Source: Drosophila persimilis (lineage: Eukaryota; Arthropoda; Insecta; Diptera; Drosophilidae). Taken from it: a stretch of 64,000 nucleotides of DNA. Numbering within the stretch: the stretch's first letter is position 1; each line of letters begins with the position of its first letter. Below, piece after piece: positions 1 through 12,500 of the stretch. A program made the position numbers and the translations under genes. Under the pieces are notes generated by a model. The model did not search any database, was not told the origin of the DNA, and saw nothing but the letters and a program-made list of their open reading frames with translations. The stretch lies in the NCBI RefSeq assembly GCF_003286085.1, contig NW_020825288.1, forward strand, positions 21,700,001-21,764,000. Reading direction: 5' to 3'.

Positions 1-1
1 G

Positions 2-3000
2 TTCCTGGTCCACCTGATGGATCAGGTTTGTGATAGAAATCCTAGTCCAAACAGCAAGATTCTGAAGAATCTGTGCACCCTTCTGCGCAGCGATGCAGAC
101 CATACGCCTATGCTGGTAAGGACGCGAGTGGAATCACCAGAATCCACAGCCACATGACAGCCATTGCTCTCTTTTCTTTTAGGTGATGCCACAGCAAACC
201 CTCACGCAGATACAGGGACAGCCACAGAACACTTCGGGTGCCAGCAGCAGCTGCCTTTACTACGGCATCCTGACACTCACCCTCCAGCAGGCCATGACGA
301 GTGGCAGTGGCTCCAACAGCAGTGGCGGCACGCGTGGCACCCCCACCACTGGAACAGCGTCCACCGGATCTTCGCGCGGTCCCGGACGACCGCCGGCGAG
401 CGAGATCTTGGCGGCCGCCGCAGCGGCCTCAGCGCACGTGGAGCTGAAAGTGCAGCAGGCCAAGGAGGCAGAGGCCAAGCAGTGTCGCATTCAGCGCCTG
501 GGAGCCGCCTGCACCATCGCCAAGCTGTGCAGCACCTTTGGGGAGCACATCCTCGAGAAGGTGACCATATTCCAGCAGCTAATGTTCGGGAAGGTCGCGC
601 AGTTTGTCCAAGAAACGGACCTGCTGAAGCTGGCCAACACTCTGCCAGAGCTGCAGGCATGCACCGAGCTGATTGGCTCCCTGCAGCTGATCGAGACAGC
701 GGCCCCGCATCTGCACCAGGCACTGCATCCGCAGATGTACGCGCTGCTCCCTCCCCTGGGATTCATTGTGAGGCATCCCCTGAAGGCAGTGCGACACATG
801 GCCGCCCGCTGCATTGCCGTGCTGGCGGAGATCAATGCCTGCCTGACGATGCACTTTGTGGTGCAGGAGCTGCTGCCGATGCTCGGCAAGATTGAGCAGC
901 TCATCGAACGCCAGGGTGCAGTGGAGGCCATTGAGCGTGTGGTCAGTCGGCTGCAGATCAAGGTGGTGCCGTACATAGTCCTGCTGGTGGTGCCCCTGCT
1001 CGGGGCCATGAGCGACCCCAATGAAGCCGTGCGCCTGCTGTCCACCCATTGCTTCGCCAATCTGGTGCAGCTGATGCCCCTGGACAGCGGCTGCAAGACG
1101 GATCAGCTGAAGAGCGAGCCGTTGCAGGCGCGAAGGACGCGCGATCGGGAGTTCCTCGACTACCTGTTCAATCCCAAGTCCATTCCGAACTACCAGGTGC
1201 CGGTGCCGATCAGCGTGGAGCTGCGCTGCTACCAGCAGGCGGGCATCAATTGGCTGTGGTTCCTCAACAAGTACAACCTGCACGGCATACTCTGCGACGA
1301 CATGGGTCTGGGCAAGACCCTCCAGACCATCTGCATCCTGGCCGGCGATCACCTGCAGCGCCAGGCGGCGGCGCACACCAATCTCCCGAGTCTCGTGATC
1401 TGTCCGCCGACCCTCACAGGCCACTGGGTGTACGAGGTGGAGAAGTTCCTCGGCCAGAGCTCTGTGCTGCGGCCCCTCCACTACTTTGGCTTCCCCCTCG
1501 GGCGCGAGAAGCTGCGCAGTGAGATTGGGACGACGTGCAACCTCGTTGTGGCCTCCTACGACACGGTCCGCAAGGACATCGACTTCTTCCGTGGCATCCA
1601 CTTCAACTACTGCGTCCTGGACGAGGGGCACATCATCAAGAACGGCAAGACAAAGAGCTCAAAGGCCATCAAGCAGCTGCGGGCGAACCACAGGCTGATC
1701 CTCTCGGGCACGCCCATCCAGAACAATGTCCTGGAGCTGTGGTCCCTCTTCGACTTCCTAATGCCGGGCTTCCTGGGCACCGAGAAGCAGTTTATCCAAC
1801 GCTTCTCACGGCCCATTTTGGCATCGCGCGATGCCAAGAGTTCACCCAAAGAGCAGGAGGCCGGTGTCCTGGCCATGGAGGCATTGCATCGCCAGGTCCT
1901 GCCCTTCCTGCTGCGCCGTGTCAAGGAGGATGTGCTCAAGGATCTGCCGCCGAAAATAACCCAGGATCTGCTGTGTGAGCTGAGTCCCCTCCAACTGCGA
2001 CTCTACGAGGACTTTAGCAGCAAACACCTGAAGGGATGCTTGGATAAGTTCGGGGAAACGACGGCGGTGGCCTCGACGGAGAATCTCAGCAACAAGACGC
2101 ACATCTTCCAGGCCCTGCGCTACCTGCAGAACGTATGCAATCACCCCAAGCTGGTGCTCCGCCAATCCGAGGAGCTGTCCCACGTGTCCGCCCAGCTGGC
2201 GCTCTCCAACAGCTGCCTGGACGACATTGAACACTCGGCCAAGCTGCCAGCCCTCAAGTATGTGTACCGATCTTCTCTCTATCGAGAGCATCATTCATTC
2301 TCTTCATCCACAGACAACTTCTCCTCGACTGCGGCATTGGTGTGCAAACGGAGTCAGTCAGCCAGCATCGGGCGCTCATTTTTTGCCAGCTGAAGGCCAT
2401 GCTGGACATTGTGGAGCACGATCTGCTGCGGCGGCACCTTCCCAGCGTCACGTACTTGCGGCTGGATGGCAGTGTGCCCGCCTCCCAGCGCCAGGATATA
2501 GTCAATAACTTTAATAGCGATCCCAGCATTGACGTGCTGCTCCTGACCACGCTGGTAAGACTCTGATCTGATATCCCATCTCCCATTGGAAGTACTATCA
2601 ATACTATGTGCTTGTAGGTTGGCGGCTTGGGTCTAAATTTAACTGGTGCCGACACCGTCATCTTTGTGGAGCACGACTGGAATCCCATGAAGGATCTGCA
2701 GGCCATGGATCGAGCCCACCGAATCGGCCAGAAGAAGGTGGTCAATGTGTATCGCCTGATCACCCGCAACTCGCTCGAGGAGAAGATCATGGGGCTGCAG
2801 AAGTTCAAAATCCTCACCGCCAATACGGTGGTGAGTGCCGAGAATGCCTCGCTCCAGACGATGGGCACCTCGCAGATCTTCGATCTCTTCAATGGAGGGA
2901 ATGGCAAGGCCGGCGGCGGATCCGCCGCCACAGAAACTCAATCTGCCGCTGGTGGCATGTCCGTGAACACGTTCATCGAGAACATGCCGGAGCTGTGGTC

Positions 3001-3061
3001 CGAGTACCAGTACGAGGAGGAATACGATTTGGGCAACTTTGTGCAGGCACTGAAAAAATAA
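2..3061 (+). CDS. Hel89B: Hel89B (Mot1/BTAF1-type SNF2 ATPase), C-terminal half, 5' end outside window
   Basis: Exons 2-115, 183-2257, 2314-2554 and 2618-3061 (TAA) join in phase into 957 residues; the 5' end lies outside the window. Seen: HEAT-repeat-like helical sequence, then a SNF2 ATPase with motif I DDMGLGKT (about residue 410), the DEAD-box position DEGH (about 518), motif [12 protein letters not shown], and in the C-lobe [14 protein letters not shown] and [10 protein letters not shown] (about 840). Family knowledge: Mot1/BTAF1 proteins bind TBP through N-terminal HEAT repeats and use ATP to strip TBP from DNA in the nucleus. HEAT repeats followed by a DEGH-type SNF2 motor are characteristic of this family. 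The three complete introns are 67, 56 and 63 nt. AATAAA lies at 3237-3242. The gene converges on the zinc-finger gene at 4014. I see no damage. Confidence 0.9.
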
Positions 3062-4013
3062 GCAATCTTCCCCACATCCATCCCCCAGCCGCTTCCCACA
3101 CACACACTCTAAGACTTCCAGAGAAAGAGAGTTCTGTTTTAGGCTAAGGTTGGAAAATGCATTCGGAAGAACTGTTTCGGAATGTTTTCTTGTTCCTTTT
3201 ATAAAAAACTGCAAAACAAAACAGGAAATTTTTAGAAATAAACAGAAAAAACGTTGGAAAATTCAATTCTATTTGCGAATTGTTGATTGTCGATATAGCG
3301 GTTCAATTTTAATATATAGATAGAAATAAATACATCCGAAAATCTATATGAAATGGGTAGAGACCATGAAGTCGTTACCGCCCAAAAAGCTATCGCGTAA
3401 CGCGGATAGACATATTCTCCGGCGCCGAGAGTTTTGGTCAACCCCGCGAGTCCCCGCTGTCCCAGGTTAGGCCTAGGCCTAAATTGTATTCCCACAACAT
3501 TTTGTTGTCAATTGTTTTACCACAACAACCCTCAACTAGCGACCACTCAAATGGCCGAAACGAGAAATTTCAAATCGGGAATACCAGGCGAACAGAAATC
3601 GGCAGGAGGTCGCTGGTTTTTCTTTTTGTGGGCCCAAATCGGCCCGCTGGCCTCCTGTGATCGGAAAAATATGATTTCCCTGATTGATTCCCGGCTTGCA
3701 TTCTGTGCTGGGCGTGCCCTGGGTTCGTATGATCGGAAAAAATATCCTTGAGCCTTGGATAAGGACTCCAACATCCACAGCATCAAATATTTAGGTATGG
3801 TATCTATTTGCGGTCCGATTTGGGGCTGCCATGGCTTCCTGTGATCGAAAAAATATACCGAGTCGAATGATGATGGGCTATTTTTTGTTGCAAAGTTCAA
3901 GAGCGTGAAGTATTAGCTTCGAGAAAGGTTTGTCCATCCCTGAGGACCAATTTCAATGTAATAATACTCGGCAAGGATTACAATTGGGTGTCATTTTTAT
4001 TCATCCTTGTTTT
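3062..4013. other. Intergenic spacer with poly(A) signals and a short degenerate repeat
   Basis: This is the spacer between the convergent Hel89B and ZAD-C2H2 genes. It contains the plus-strand AATAAA at 3237-3242 and a minus-strand AATAAA (TTTATT at 3996-4001) 13 nt past the zinc-finger stop codon. Between them lies the three-copy imperfect repeat listed separately. No convincing coding exon is seen. Confidence 0.6.
3630..3857 (+). repeat. Three dispersed copies of a TGATCGGAAAAAATAT-centred repeat
   Basis: The core TGATCGGAAAAATAT recurs at 3658-3672, 3730-3745 and 3842-3856. Each core is preceded by a related G/C-rich stretch, for example TGGCCTCCTG and TGGCTTCCTG. Spacings are about 72 and 112 bp, so the array is degenerate rather than a clean satellite. 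I do not recognise the family. It could be a decayed mobile-element fragment. Confidence 0.5.
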
Positions 4014-7000
4014 CTATACCGTAAATTGCTCTAGGACCGTGCGCCTTGAGGACTCTGCAGCTCCTTGGCTGGCCTCGTCATAGTGGCCCTGCTGCAGGCG
4101 ATGATTCTTCAGGGCCGTGCCCTGGATAAAACGCTCGCCACAGACCCCGCACTGATAGGGACGCTCGCCCGTGTGGCGCCGAATGTGGAGCGTCAGGTCG
4201 TTTGACTGGGTGAAGCTCTTGTCGCAGTAGGTGCACTTGTAGGGCCGCTCGCCATTGTGGATGCGCATGTGCTGCTGCAGTTTGTAGGATCTGGCGAAGC
4301 CCTTCTGGCAGACGGTGCAGATATGGGGCCGCTCTCCGGTGTGCGTCCGGCGATGGCACTGGAGATCGGAGGAGCGCGGAAAGGCCATTTCGCAGTAGTC
4401 GCACTTGAAAGGCTTCTCGCCCGTGTGCCGACGCATGTGGATGATGAGGTTGGAGGAGGAGCTCACAGCCTTGCCACAGAAGGCGCAAAGGAAGCGTTTC
4501 GGCTCCTTGGGCGACGTTGGCCGGATGGGAGCCCGTACGGCGCTCGGAGTCCCTCCCACTGGGTTGTGGAACTTCTTCACATGGGCCGTCAGCCGGTCCT
4601 TGCGATTGTATTTCCTCGGGCAGAGGCCGCACTGAAAGATTGGACACACAGCTTTCTGCTCTGCGGGCTCATCCAGGGGTGGATCTTCCTGTTCTTCGGT
4701 CTTCCCGTGCTGCAGCTGCATGTGCAGCAGGAGATTGGACTCCCACATGAACTTGTAGCCGCATTTGGCGCAGGTGAACTGCTTCTCCCGGTTGTGGCAC
4801 TGCACTCGCTTGTGATGCGCGATAAGATCGGGAGAGACACTCTTGAAAATGCACTGATCGCAGCCGTCGGGGATCTTCTCCAGCCTGTGCATGGCCTGCT
4901 GGTGCTGATGCAGCTCGTACTTCCGCACACACCGGAGCTGGCACATGCCACAGGTGTAGAGAGCTGGCGTGCCCGGTGGCTTGGACTCCTCCTCGTCCGT
5001 CTCTGAATCGTCCAAGTGGAGCTCGAAACCCATTTGGTTGGTTATCGAGTAGTTCTGCAGGGACGAGAGCTCGTGGTGACTGCCCGACGCCGTGGTCTCG
5101 AGATGGACGCGAAGGGCAGCAATGCTGGGGAAGCTCAAGCTGCACACTTTGCACTCCACGCTCTTCTGACCATTGGCTTGGCCATAGGCACTGAGGAGGG
5201 CTTCCGCGTAGGGCAGCTGGCTAGCTCCGATGCCGTGCCGCTCAATGTGCTGCAGGAGATTGGCCTTCCTGTAGAAGCGGCGCGCGCACCAACGACAGCG
5301 ATATATGCTGGATTCCTGGGCATGCATCAGCGTGTGCCGCGTGAGATCCTTCTGCATCTTGAAGCTGCGATTGCACTCCCCGCACTGGAGGTCGAACTCA
5401 GCCTGGATGCTGGGTTCCTCTGCAGCTGGCGGCTGTTCTCTTTGCTGATGCGAGGCACTAGCGTGCAGCTTCAGGTTCTCCCGCCAGCGGAACCGAAGCG
5501 GGCACTTTCGGCACTGGAAACGCTTCTGCGGGTTCCGGCAGAGGGTTCTGTAGTGATGCTCCAGCAGCGTCTCACTCACGAACCTCGCCTGACAGTGGGC
5601 ACACACAAGCGAAGCCTCCTCCCACTGGTGTTGCTCCAGCTGGTGGGCATACAATTGATGCTTTCGCCTCACCTCCACCTGGCAGATGTTGCAGGCGTAC
5701 CGCTGCTGGTCAGCTTCTTCGGAGCTCTCGTCATCCTCCTGCTCTGAATCCGTTTCCGTTTCACTGCTCTCCAGCGAGAGCTCAAGGCCAGCCTCGTTGG
5801 TTATGGAAATAAAACGCTCCAACTCCAAGCCGCCGGCCACATCGCTCATGATCCTATCCGCCAGCTCTTGTTTATCCAGGGCAGTGCCCAGCTCCGGATA
5901 CAACAAAAGCGAGGCACTGGGAATATCTCTCTCCTGTGGAAAGCACACGCTATATTGGTGCGCGCTTAGGTGATTCCTCAGATCGGAGATCTTCGAGTGG
6001 CGTGAGAGGCAAATCATGCACTGGATTTGCTTGCAGCCATTTGGACGGCATAGTTGGGCCAGCTGCTCCCCTGGCATTCTCTGAATACTGTTCGTAGAGT
6101 TCGATTGGACGCAAGGCTGCTCCTCATTCACAGTCTCCTGATGCTGCTCGCTGTGCACCCGCATGTGGGACTTGAGGCCATCCTTGCGGTGGAACTTGCG
6201 GTCGCAAAAGGCGCACTCGTATTGGGCTGCCGACGGGGGGCGATGCATCCGCTTGTGACGAGTAAGATCCTTGTGCCAAATGAAGACCTGGAAAACAATG
6301 GGAATTTTAGTAATGCTGCGACTGGGGCTGCGGGAGCTCTCAAACCTTTTCACATTCATCGCACTGAAGCTTGGCGGCCGAAGATTTATGTTTTCTACCC
6401 TGCTGGCAGTCCTCGGACTGCTCCTGATCCTCATCCTTGTCGTGGTACAATCGCAGGTGTTGCTCGTAGTTCGATTGCCACACAAAATGAAGATTGCATC
6501 GCTGGCAGTGGTATTTCGAGTGCTTTTTGGCACAGGAACGTCTGCGATGTTGCTGAAGCAAAGGGTCAGAGACGAAGCCAGCGCCGCAATCCTGGCAAGA
6601 GCGGGGGTACGTGGTGCCCTCTTCGGAGTGAAGTCTCCTTTGATGTTGCAGCAGCTTGAGCAGCCGAGTGGTAGTCTCTCCACATAGGAGGCAGGTGTGG
6701 GAGGGATTCGGCTTTTCCTCCGTTTTGTCTGCGTCTGCATCGCTCTCCTCCGTGTCGGAGTCAAAGAGATCCAGCTCTTGACCACTTCCCGTGCAGGCAT
6801 TGTAGTAGCGTCCAAAGTCCTGGGTCTCATAGTCCCCAGCTATGCGGGTGCTCAGCTCGGAGAGGCTGCTGTCCAATCCGTTGGGATAGTAAGAACGGAA
6901 GAAGGCAGAATTCTGCTCCGGATCAATGCCACTCAATCCATGTCGATGGGTGGCCAGGTGAGCGCGCAGCCGCCTTAAGCTGGGAAGCTGGGCATCGCAC

Positions 7001-8578
7001 AAGCAACAGATGATTTGCCTGTATGACTGCTCCTCCTTGCGATGGGAGCAGGCATGCCGCTCAAGGTTCTCCAGCCACATAAACCTCCCCGGACACTTGC
7101 GGCAACGATAGCGCTTCACTTTGCTCTGGCACTGGGTCCGCTGGTGCTGTTCAAAGAGCTTTGCACACACAAAACCCACTTTGCAGAGGTTGCAGCGCAG
7201 GGGAATGGGCGATTGGGTGTGCTCCTCCAGGGTGTGCCGCATCAGGCGGTATTTGCGTGTGTACGACAGATTGCACAGGTCACAATGGTACGGTGGGTCT
7301 CCACCGGCAGGCTCATCGTCAGAATCGCTCAGGCACAGCTCGTAGCCATGGAAATTGACCACAGAAGAGTACTTTTCCATCTGCCCGTCGGCAATTTCCG
7401 AGCAAATTTGCTGCTTGATCTTTTCCAGGTCAAATGGCACACTGGCAAAATGTTCTTTGACCACATCGTTGTCCGCTCGCAGACTAAACAAACTATCCCC
7501 GCGGACGTGACTCGCTAAATGGGATCGGAGCTCCTGCATGCGCTGGCACTTTAAGCCACACAATTTGCATTGTATTCTCTTCAGTCGCCCGGAGCTGTAC
7601 AAACGCTCCGCGTATCTCCACTCGTTCTTCAGCTGGAGGGCCTGGCACTTGGCCTCCCGCTTCTCGTGGGAGCGCAGATGGAACGTGTACTTATCCTTGC
7701 GCAGAAAGCCCTTGCCACAGGTGTCGCAGACGAACGAGGCCTTTTCGTAATGAATGCGAGCGTGACGCTTCATGTCCCGGAACCAGGAAAACGTTTTGCC
7801 ACACACCTCACAAGCATGACGGCCTTCGGAATTCCTTGACTGGCTTTTGGCCAGACCAGGAGGACGTCCACGTCGCCGCTTGTTGGTTGAAGTACTGACC
7901 TCCTCTTCACTGTCTGCCTGTAGCTTGACTTTACGGGGACTTCGCCGCAATATATAGGGCTGCTGCTCATCCAAATCATCAGCTCTGCAGAGCAACAGGT
8001 GAAGCAACAATTAAACAAGTTTTTTATCTTAAATTTTTCCTACTCACTCATCGTTTGAGAGTGCATCGGCGGCATTCTCATCCTCGCTGGCACTTTCTGG
8101 CGTCCATTTCAGCTCGACGGAGCACACGCCAGCCGACTCCACATCCACGTCGGACGACCTCTGTGCCTCTCCAGAATCACTAAAATCTCTTTGCTCCTCG
8201 TCAATGTCGATCTCTGTTTTAATCTGCTGCTGTGGTATGTCAATGGGGGTCTCCTCCAGACATTCCCGCAGCCGCACTAGCAGCTCTCCATTGACTTTTC
8301 TGGCCTGCTCCACAAAGGCGTAGGCGCTCTCCAGCCTGTCCAAGCAATCTGCGCACAGATGTTGGGGCAGATTGTCGTCAGCATTCTCCAGCAGGGGCTA
8401 AACAAGATATTCAGCGAACAAGGCAATATAAATAAATGCAAGCACTCACGTCGATCTGTGTCAGCTCTTGGAGCACATCATAGAAACTTTTATTCGTGTA
8501 CTTGTCCAAGGAAGTCGAGAGGGGCAGCAAATTGCTGTTTTGCAGGGCACACGTACGGCAAATATTGCTAGGCAGCAT
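4014..8578 (-). CDS. ZAD-C2H2 zinc-finger protein, 28 fingers in four modules
   Basis: Exons on the minus strand are 8578-8450, 8397-8048, 7984-6346 and 6287-4014, giving 1463 aa. The start is the ATG directly before the ZAD. Introns are 52, 63 and 58 nt and all phases match. Residues 7, 10, 58 and 61 form the CX2C...CX2C zinc site of a ZAD dimerisation domain. About 28 C2H2 fingers follow; one (CDECEKVFIWHKDLTRH) is split by the last intron. The array is four repeats of a module: finger, spacer with an acidic ELxLxxSDTE-like motif (about residues 371, 561, 876, 1126), then a C2HC finger and others. Five canonical TGEKP-linked fingers close the protein. ZAD-C2H2 proteins are usually nuclear DNA-binding regulators; the target is unknown. 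The gene is a head-to-head paralogue of the gene at 9560. Confidence 0.88.
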
Positions 8579-9559
8579 TTTTACTCCCCCTAAATGTTAT
8601 TTAAACATATTTTTAAATATAAGAGCACGAAAACAGAAAAAAATGCAACGGGGGGGAACGTTGTGAGTTGCTGCGGACACCGCAACTCTACATTTATACC
8701 CGATACTTAGTCAGTATGTCTCTCCTCCGGCAGATGCCGCTAATATTAAACGACACGACATAGAGTGCGTGCGAGAGAGACAGAAAATCAGTCTGAGCGT
8801 GACGTCGGGCGTGGGTTTAATAATAATAAGATCCAATTCAGATTCTGCAGTCTAAAAGATATGGTCATTCTCTACGATTCTGCGTTTTTAATTTTCTCGT
8901 ATCGTCGAAATTGTGGATGCCACAGATTTTCGCTCTTTGTGGGGGCGGAAGTGGGCGGGGCGAAGTTTTGAAATATTCTTATAGCAGTGATATATCACAG
9001 AGGACTGGATCCAAAATATCGTTGCTATAGCTCTTATACTCTTTGAGCACTAGGCGCTGATAGGGACAGGGCTCAATCGCCTCGGCTATTTGCTGATCAA
9101 GAATATATATACTTGGACGTTACACACTACCATTTTCACCACAAGTCTAATATACCCCAATACTCATTTTGAGTGGTATAACAAGAGCATCTGACCAGTG
9201 TGACCCTCCGAAATATACCGAAATATACCGTCTCGTTTAAAAAATATACCGTAAATATACCGACGAACTCCAGTTATAAATATCGATGGTTTATTGATTA
9301 AAAAATGAATACGATGTTTTTATATCGATGCTTATAAAATTATCGATATCGGTGCTGTTATTGATTATTTTCAAATATACCGAAATGTACCAAAAATACC
9401 GAAAATTGTGCTGTTAGGCGCAATCAGCTGCACTTCCTAACAGTGCTGTTATCGAAAAAGAACAGCTTTTCAACACTAAGCCAGGCTCAACAGCTGCTAT
9501 TGATAAAAAACATTGTGCGTTTGTTGATGGGAAGCTTTATCACATCCATTTTTTAAACT
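8579..9559. promoter_or_regulatory. Divergent promoter region of the two ZAD-C2H2 genes
   Basis: This 981-bp interval separates the two start codons. A DINE-1-like element fills about 8650-9181. The remaining right half (9190-9559) is dense in Drosophila housekeeping core-promoter motifs: a Motif 1-like CAGTGTGACC at 9196-9205; AAATATACCG (reverse complement of Motif 6) at 9211-9220, 9221-9230, 9242-9251, 9253-9262 and 9373-9382, with variants to 9401; a perfect DRE TATCGATA at 9341-9348 and partial DREs at 9281 and 9323; and CAGCTG E-boxes at 9425 and 9491. Motif identities are from established knowledge; function is inferred. Confidence 0.65.
8650..9181 (-). mobile_element. DINE-1-like (INE-1/SGM) Helentron fragment, copy a
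   Basis: Shares its start (GGGGGAACGTTGTGAGTTGC), middle (CCACAGATTTTCGCTCTTTG) and end (TAATATACCCCAATACTC) with the copies at 16623, 18020 and 55004. The GCTGATCAAGAATATATA and CGGCTATTTGCTGATC pieces are the reverse complement of the conserved block of Drosophila DINE-1 non-autonomous rolling-circle elements. It has no transposase and is non-coding. Boundaries are approximate. Confidence 0.75.
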
Positions 9560-12500
9560 ATGACCCGGACCTGCAGAATCTGTGGCGATGCAAATGGGCG
9601 TTACTGGATCGAAACGCCGGTGGAGAAGTATGCCGAGAAGACCTTCAATCAGCTATTGCTGGAGCTAACGAAGATTGAGGTGAGCGAAATGGTGGCAGTT
9701 CCCATTTCCCACTTAACAAACGGTGTATTTCCAGTTGACCATGGTCCAGGCCGAGAAGTTGCCCCACTGGTTGTGCTCCAGTTGCTCCCAGAAACTGGAG
9801 AGCGCCTACGATTTTGTGTTGCAGGCGAAACAGACGCACAAACTGTGGCTGCAACAGCTGGAGGATACGGGCCAGATAATGAGCTCTGGGGGGGCCTTGG
9901 AGTGCCTGCGGGAGACCCCCATACATCTGTTCGAGATCGAGGGCGTTACCATCAAAACCGAAGCGCTAGAGTCAGCGGTTGCAGATGTCGGTAACAGCTC
10001 CTCCGATCCTCTAGTCCGCACACGCATCAAAAAGCGTACCGTCTTTCACTTCAGCGATACGGAGGATGACCAGGATGATGTGCCGCTAAGGCATCGCAGG
10101 ACTGCCAGTCAAGCGAACAGCTCGTCAGCAAAGCTGCACAAGTGCAATCTGTGCGGCAAATCCTTCAGATATATCACAAATCTCTATCGCCACAAGAAAA
10201 GAGATCACGGCTATCCAGGGCATTCCAAGGGTGAGAGCTCCGAATCATACCAAAACACACAAAAGAGCGCCGTGACAGCGCAAGAAACTTGCAATTTGGA
10301 GTAAGTAGATCCCCATTAGAAATGCAGGCTGGTTCTGACAATATTTATTTTGAAAATAGACAAACTGATAACGATGAGGATGATGATAATGATAACTACT
10401 ACAAATGCGATCAGTGCGACAAATCCTACAAGCACATAATGGTGCTTATCAAGCACAAGCAGAATGTTCATGAAACCAATCAACTGCCAATCCAATCTGG
10501 GGCCAAGCGAAGGAACAGAAGGGACGTGGGTGAAGCAGCAAGTCCAGCTTCTTCCGGGAAATCCATACAACGAACCAGAATCAGCACAGATACCCTGGTC
10601 CATAGCCTCATCAAAGCAGTGCAGTAAGATTAAGATAATACTTCGTTTAGTGTTTTTCACTGATATATTTCCATTTAAAGGCTGTCGGATGAGGATGGAA
10701 ACAGCGGCACCGACAACTATTACAAGTGCGATCAGTGCCACAAATCGTACAAATACATTGTAAGCCTCATCAAGCACAAGCACAAGGATCATTCGGAAGC
10801 TGATAAAAACTGGGACGATGAGGACAATCAACCATTGGCCTCCACATCTGCTCGCGCCTCCGCTGCCTCAGGCTCAGGCTCTCCCACCAAGGCATCGCGA
10901 ATCAATCGTCGCGTACAGGGCTTCGATCTGCATCGCTGCGAGCCGAATGGTGCGAAAGAAATTCAGTGCATGATCTGTCTGCGGAAATTCACTAAATTGC
11001 GTGAGCTGAGAGATCACCTCAGGTCGCATCCCACCGACTTTAATTTCCAGGCGCACGGTGAGCCTATCGAACGCATTGCCGAGGGATTTTTCAAGACGGC
11101 TGTGGAGTCCACTGTGGAGGGTTTGAAGAGCAGAATTCTGCACGATTTAAGGATGGGTGCCTTCGGACGCTTCTATTCCATTACCAACGAGGCGCGCTAC
11201 GAGATGAGTCTGGACAGCTCCGACACGGATAGCGACGGCGATGCAGATGTTGTACTAAGGCGAAGCTATGCCTGTGAGCTATGCGACTCCCCGGAGGCCA
11301 GATGGCCGCGCAAGTATCAATTGCACGAGCATCACAGGCAGCAGCACACCTGGGAAGAGGCTCCGCATGTCTGCCAGCGGTGCGACTCGCGTTTCCTCAG
11401 TCTCCAGCTGCTGGAGCATCATACTCTACAGCTCTGCCAGAACACTCTGAAGCGATACATGTGCGACAAGTGCCCGCAGCGCTTCTTTTGGCGAAAAAAT
11501 CTGCGTGCCCATCTTGTCGAGCACAAAAGCAAGGTGGGATTTATGACCAAATATTAAACCGAATCTAACAAATCTCTACTTTGTTATCCTTTTCAGCAAG
11601 ACAACTATCCGTGCGATCAATGCCAGCGTAGCTTTCAGGATAAAAGCGCCGTGACCAAGCACAAGCTGATGATGCACCGGGATGAAACGAATCAACTTAT
11701 TCCCTGCCGCTGGTGCTCACGGACATTCTATCGTCCCGCCCTCTTGCACAAGCATGTCGAGCGGCATGGCTTCACCGGCGAAGATTTGCCTCTTGCAGAG
11801 ACATTACTGGCCGATGCAGCCAAGCCATCGGGCCCAAAGACTGTCCAGTGCAAGATCTGTGATCTGCAGTTTGTAAGCGTTGCAGATCTGCGCCGCCACA
11901 ATGCTATGCTGGGCCACAGTGAGCGGATAACCGATTACATGATCAGCACCGAGGCTGGCTTCGAGCTGTTATTGGAGGATACAGATGACAGCGAAGACGA
12001 CACTACGGGGGGCAGATCCTACTCGTGCGATCTCTGTCAGATGACGTTCCGTCGCCGAAGAGAGATGAGCGAGCATCAGTATTCATTGCACGCATTTGAC
12101 AAGTTGCCGTATGGCTGCGAGCATTGCATTTATAAGACCGTGGATAAGGTAGGAGAAGTCACTAAACATCAGTGCAAATCAGTGCAAGAATTTCTAATTG
12201 TTTCGTTAATCCCTTTAAGCTCATGCTGGAGCATCATCTGCGCACACAATGCCTGAACAACGAGAAGCCGTTCAGCTGTTCCCGCTGTAGATACAAGTTT
12301 ATGTGGAAGGAGAATCTGGAGCAGCACTACGCCATTCAGCATTCCAAGCAGCCGCCCACCCAAGAGCAGTCGTCCATGCCCTTAAGGAGAAGGCGACGCT
12401 TCAGATATCAATGCCCCCAGTGCTGGCGATCCTTTGTGGTACAGCCCAGCCTCGATAAGCATATAAGGGACATGCATGTGGCCAAGAGGAATCCGGGCAA

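Noticed and set aside
579-1631. 350-codon antisense open frame within Hel89B
   Set aside because: It lies wholly opposite conserved helicase coding sequence, has no splice or family support, and is explained by GC-rich codon use of the sense gene.
8765-8971. Short frame ending VGAEVGGAKF
   Set aside because: It recurs at 55146-55385 inside another DINE-1-like copy, so it is transposable-element sequence and not a gene.
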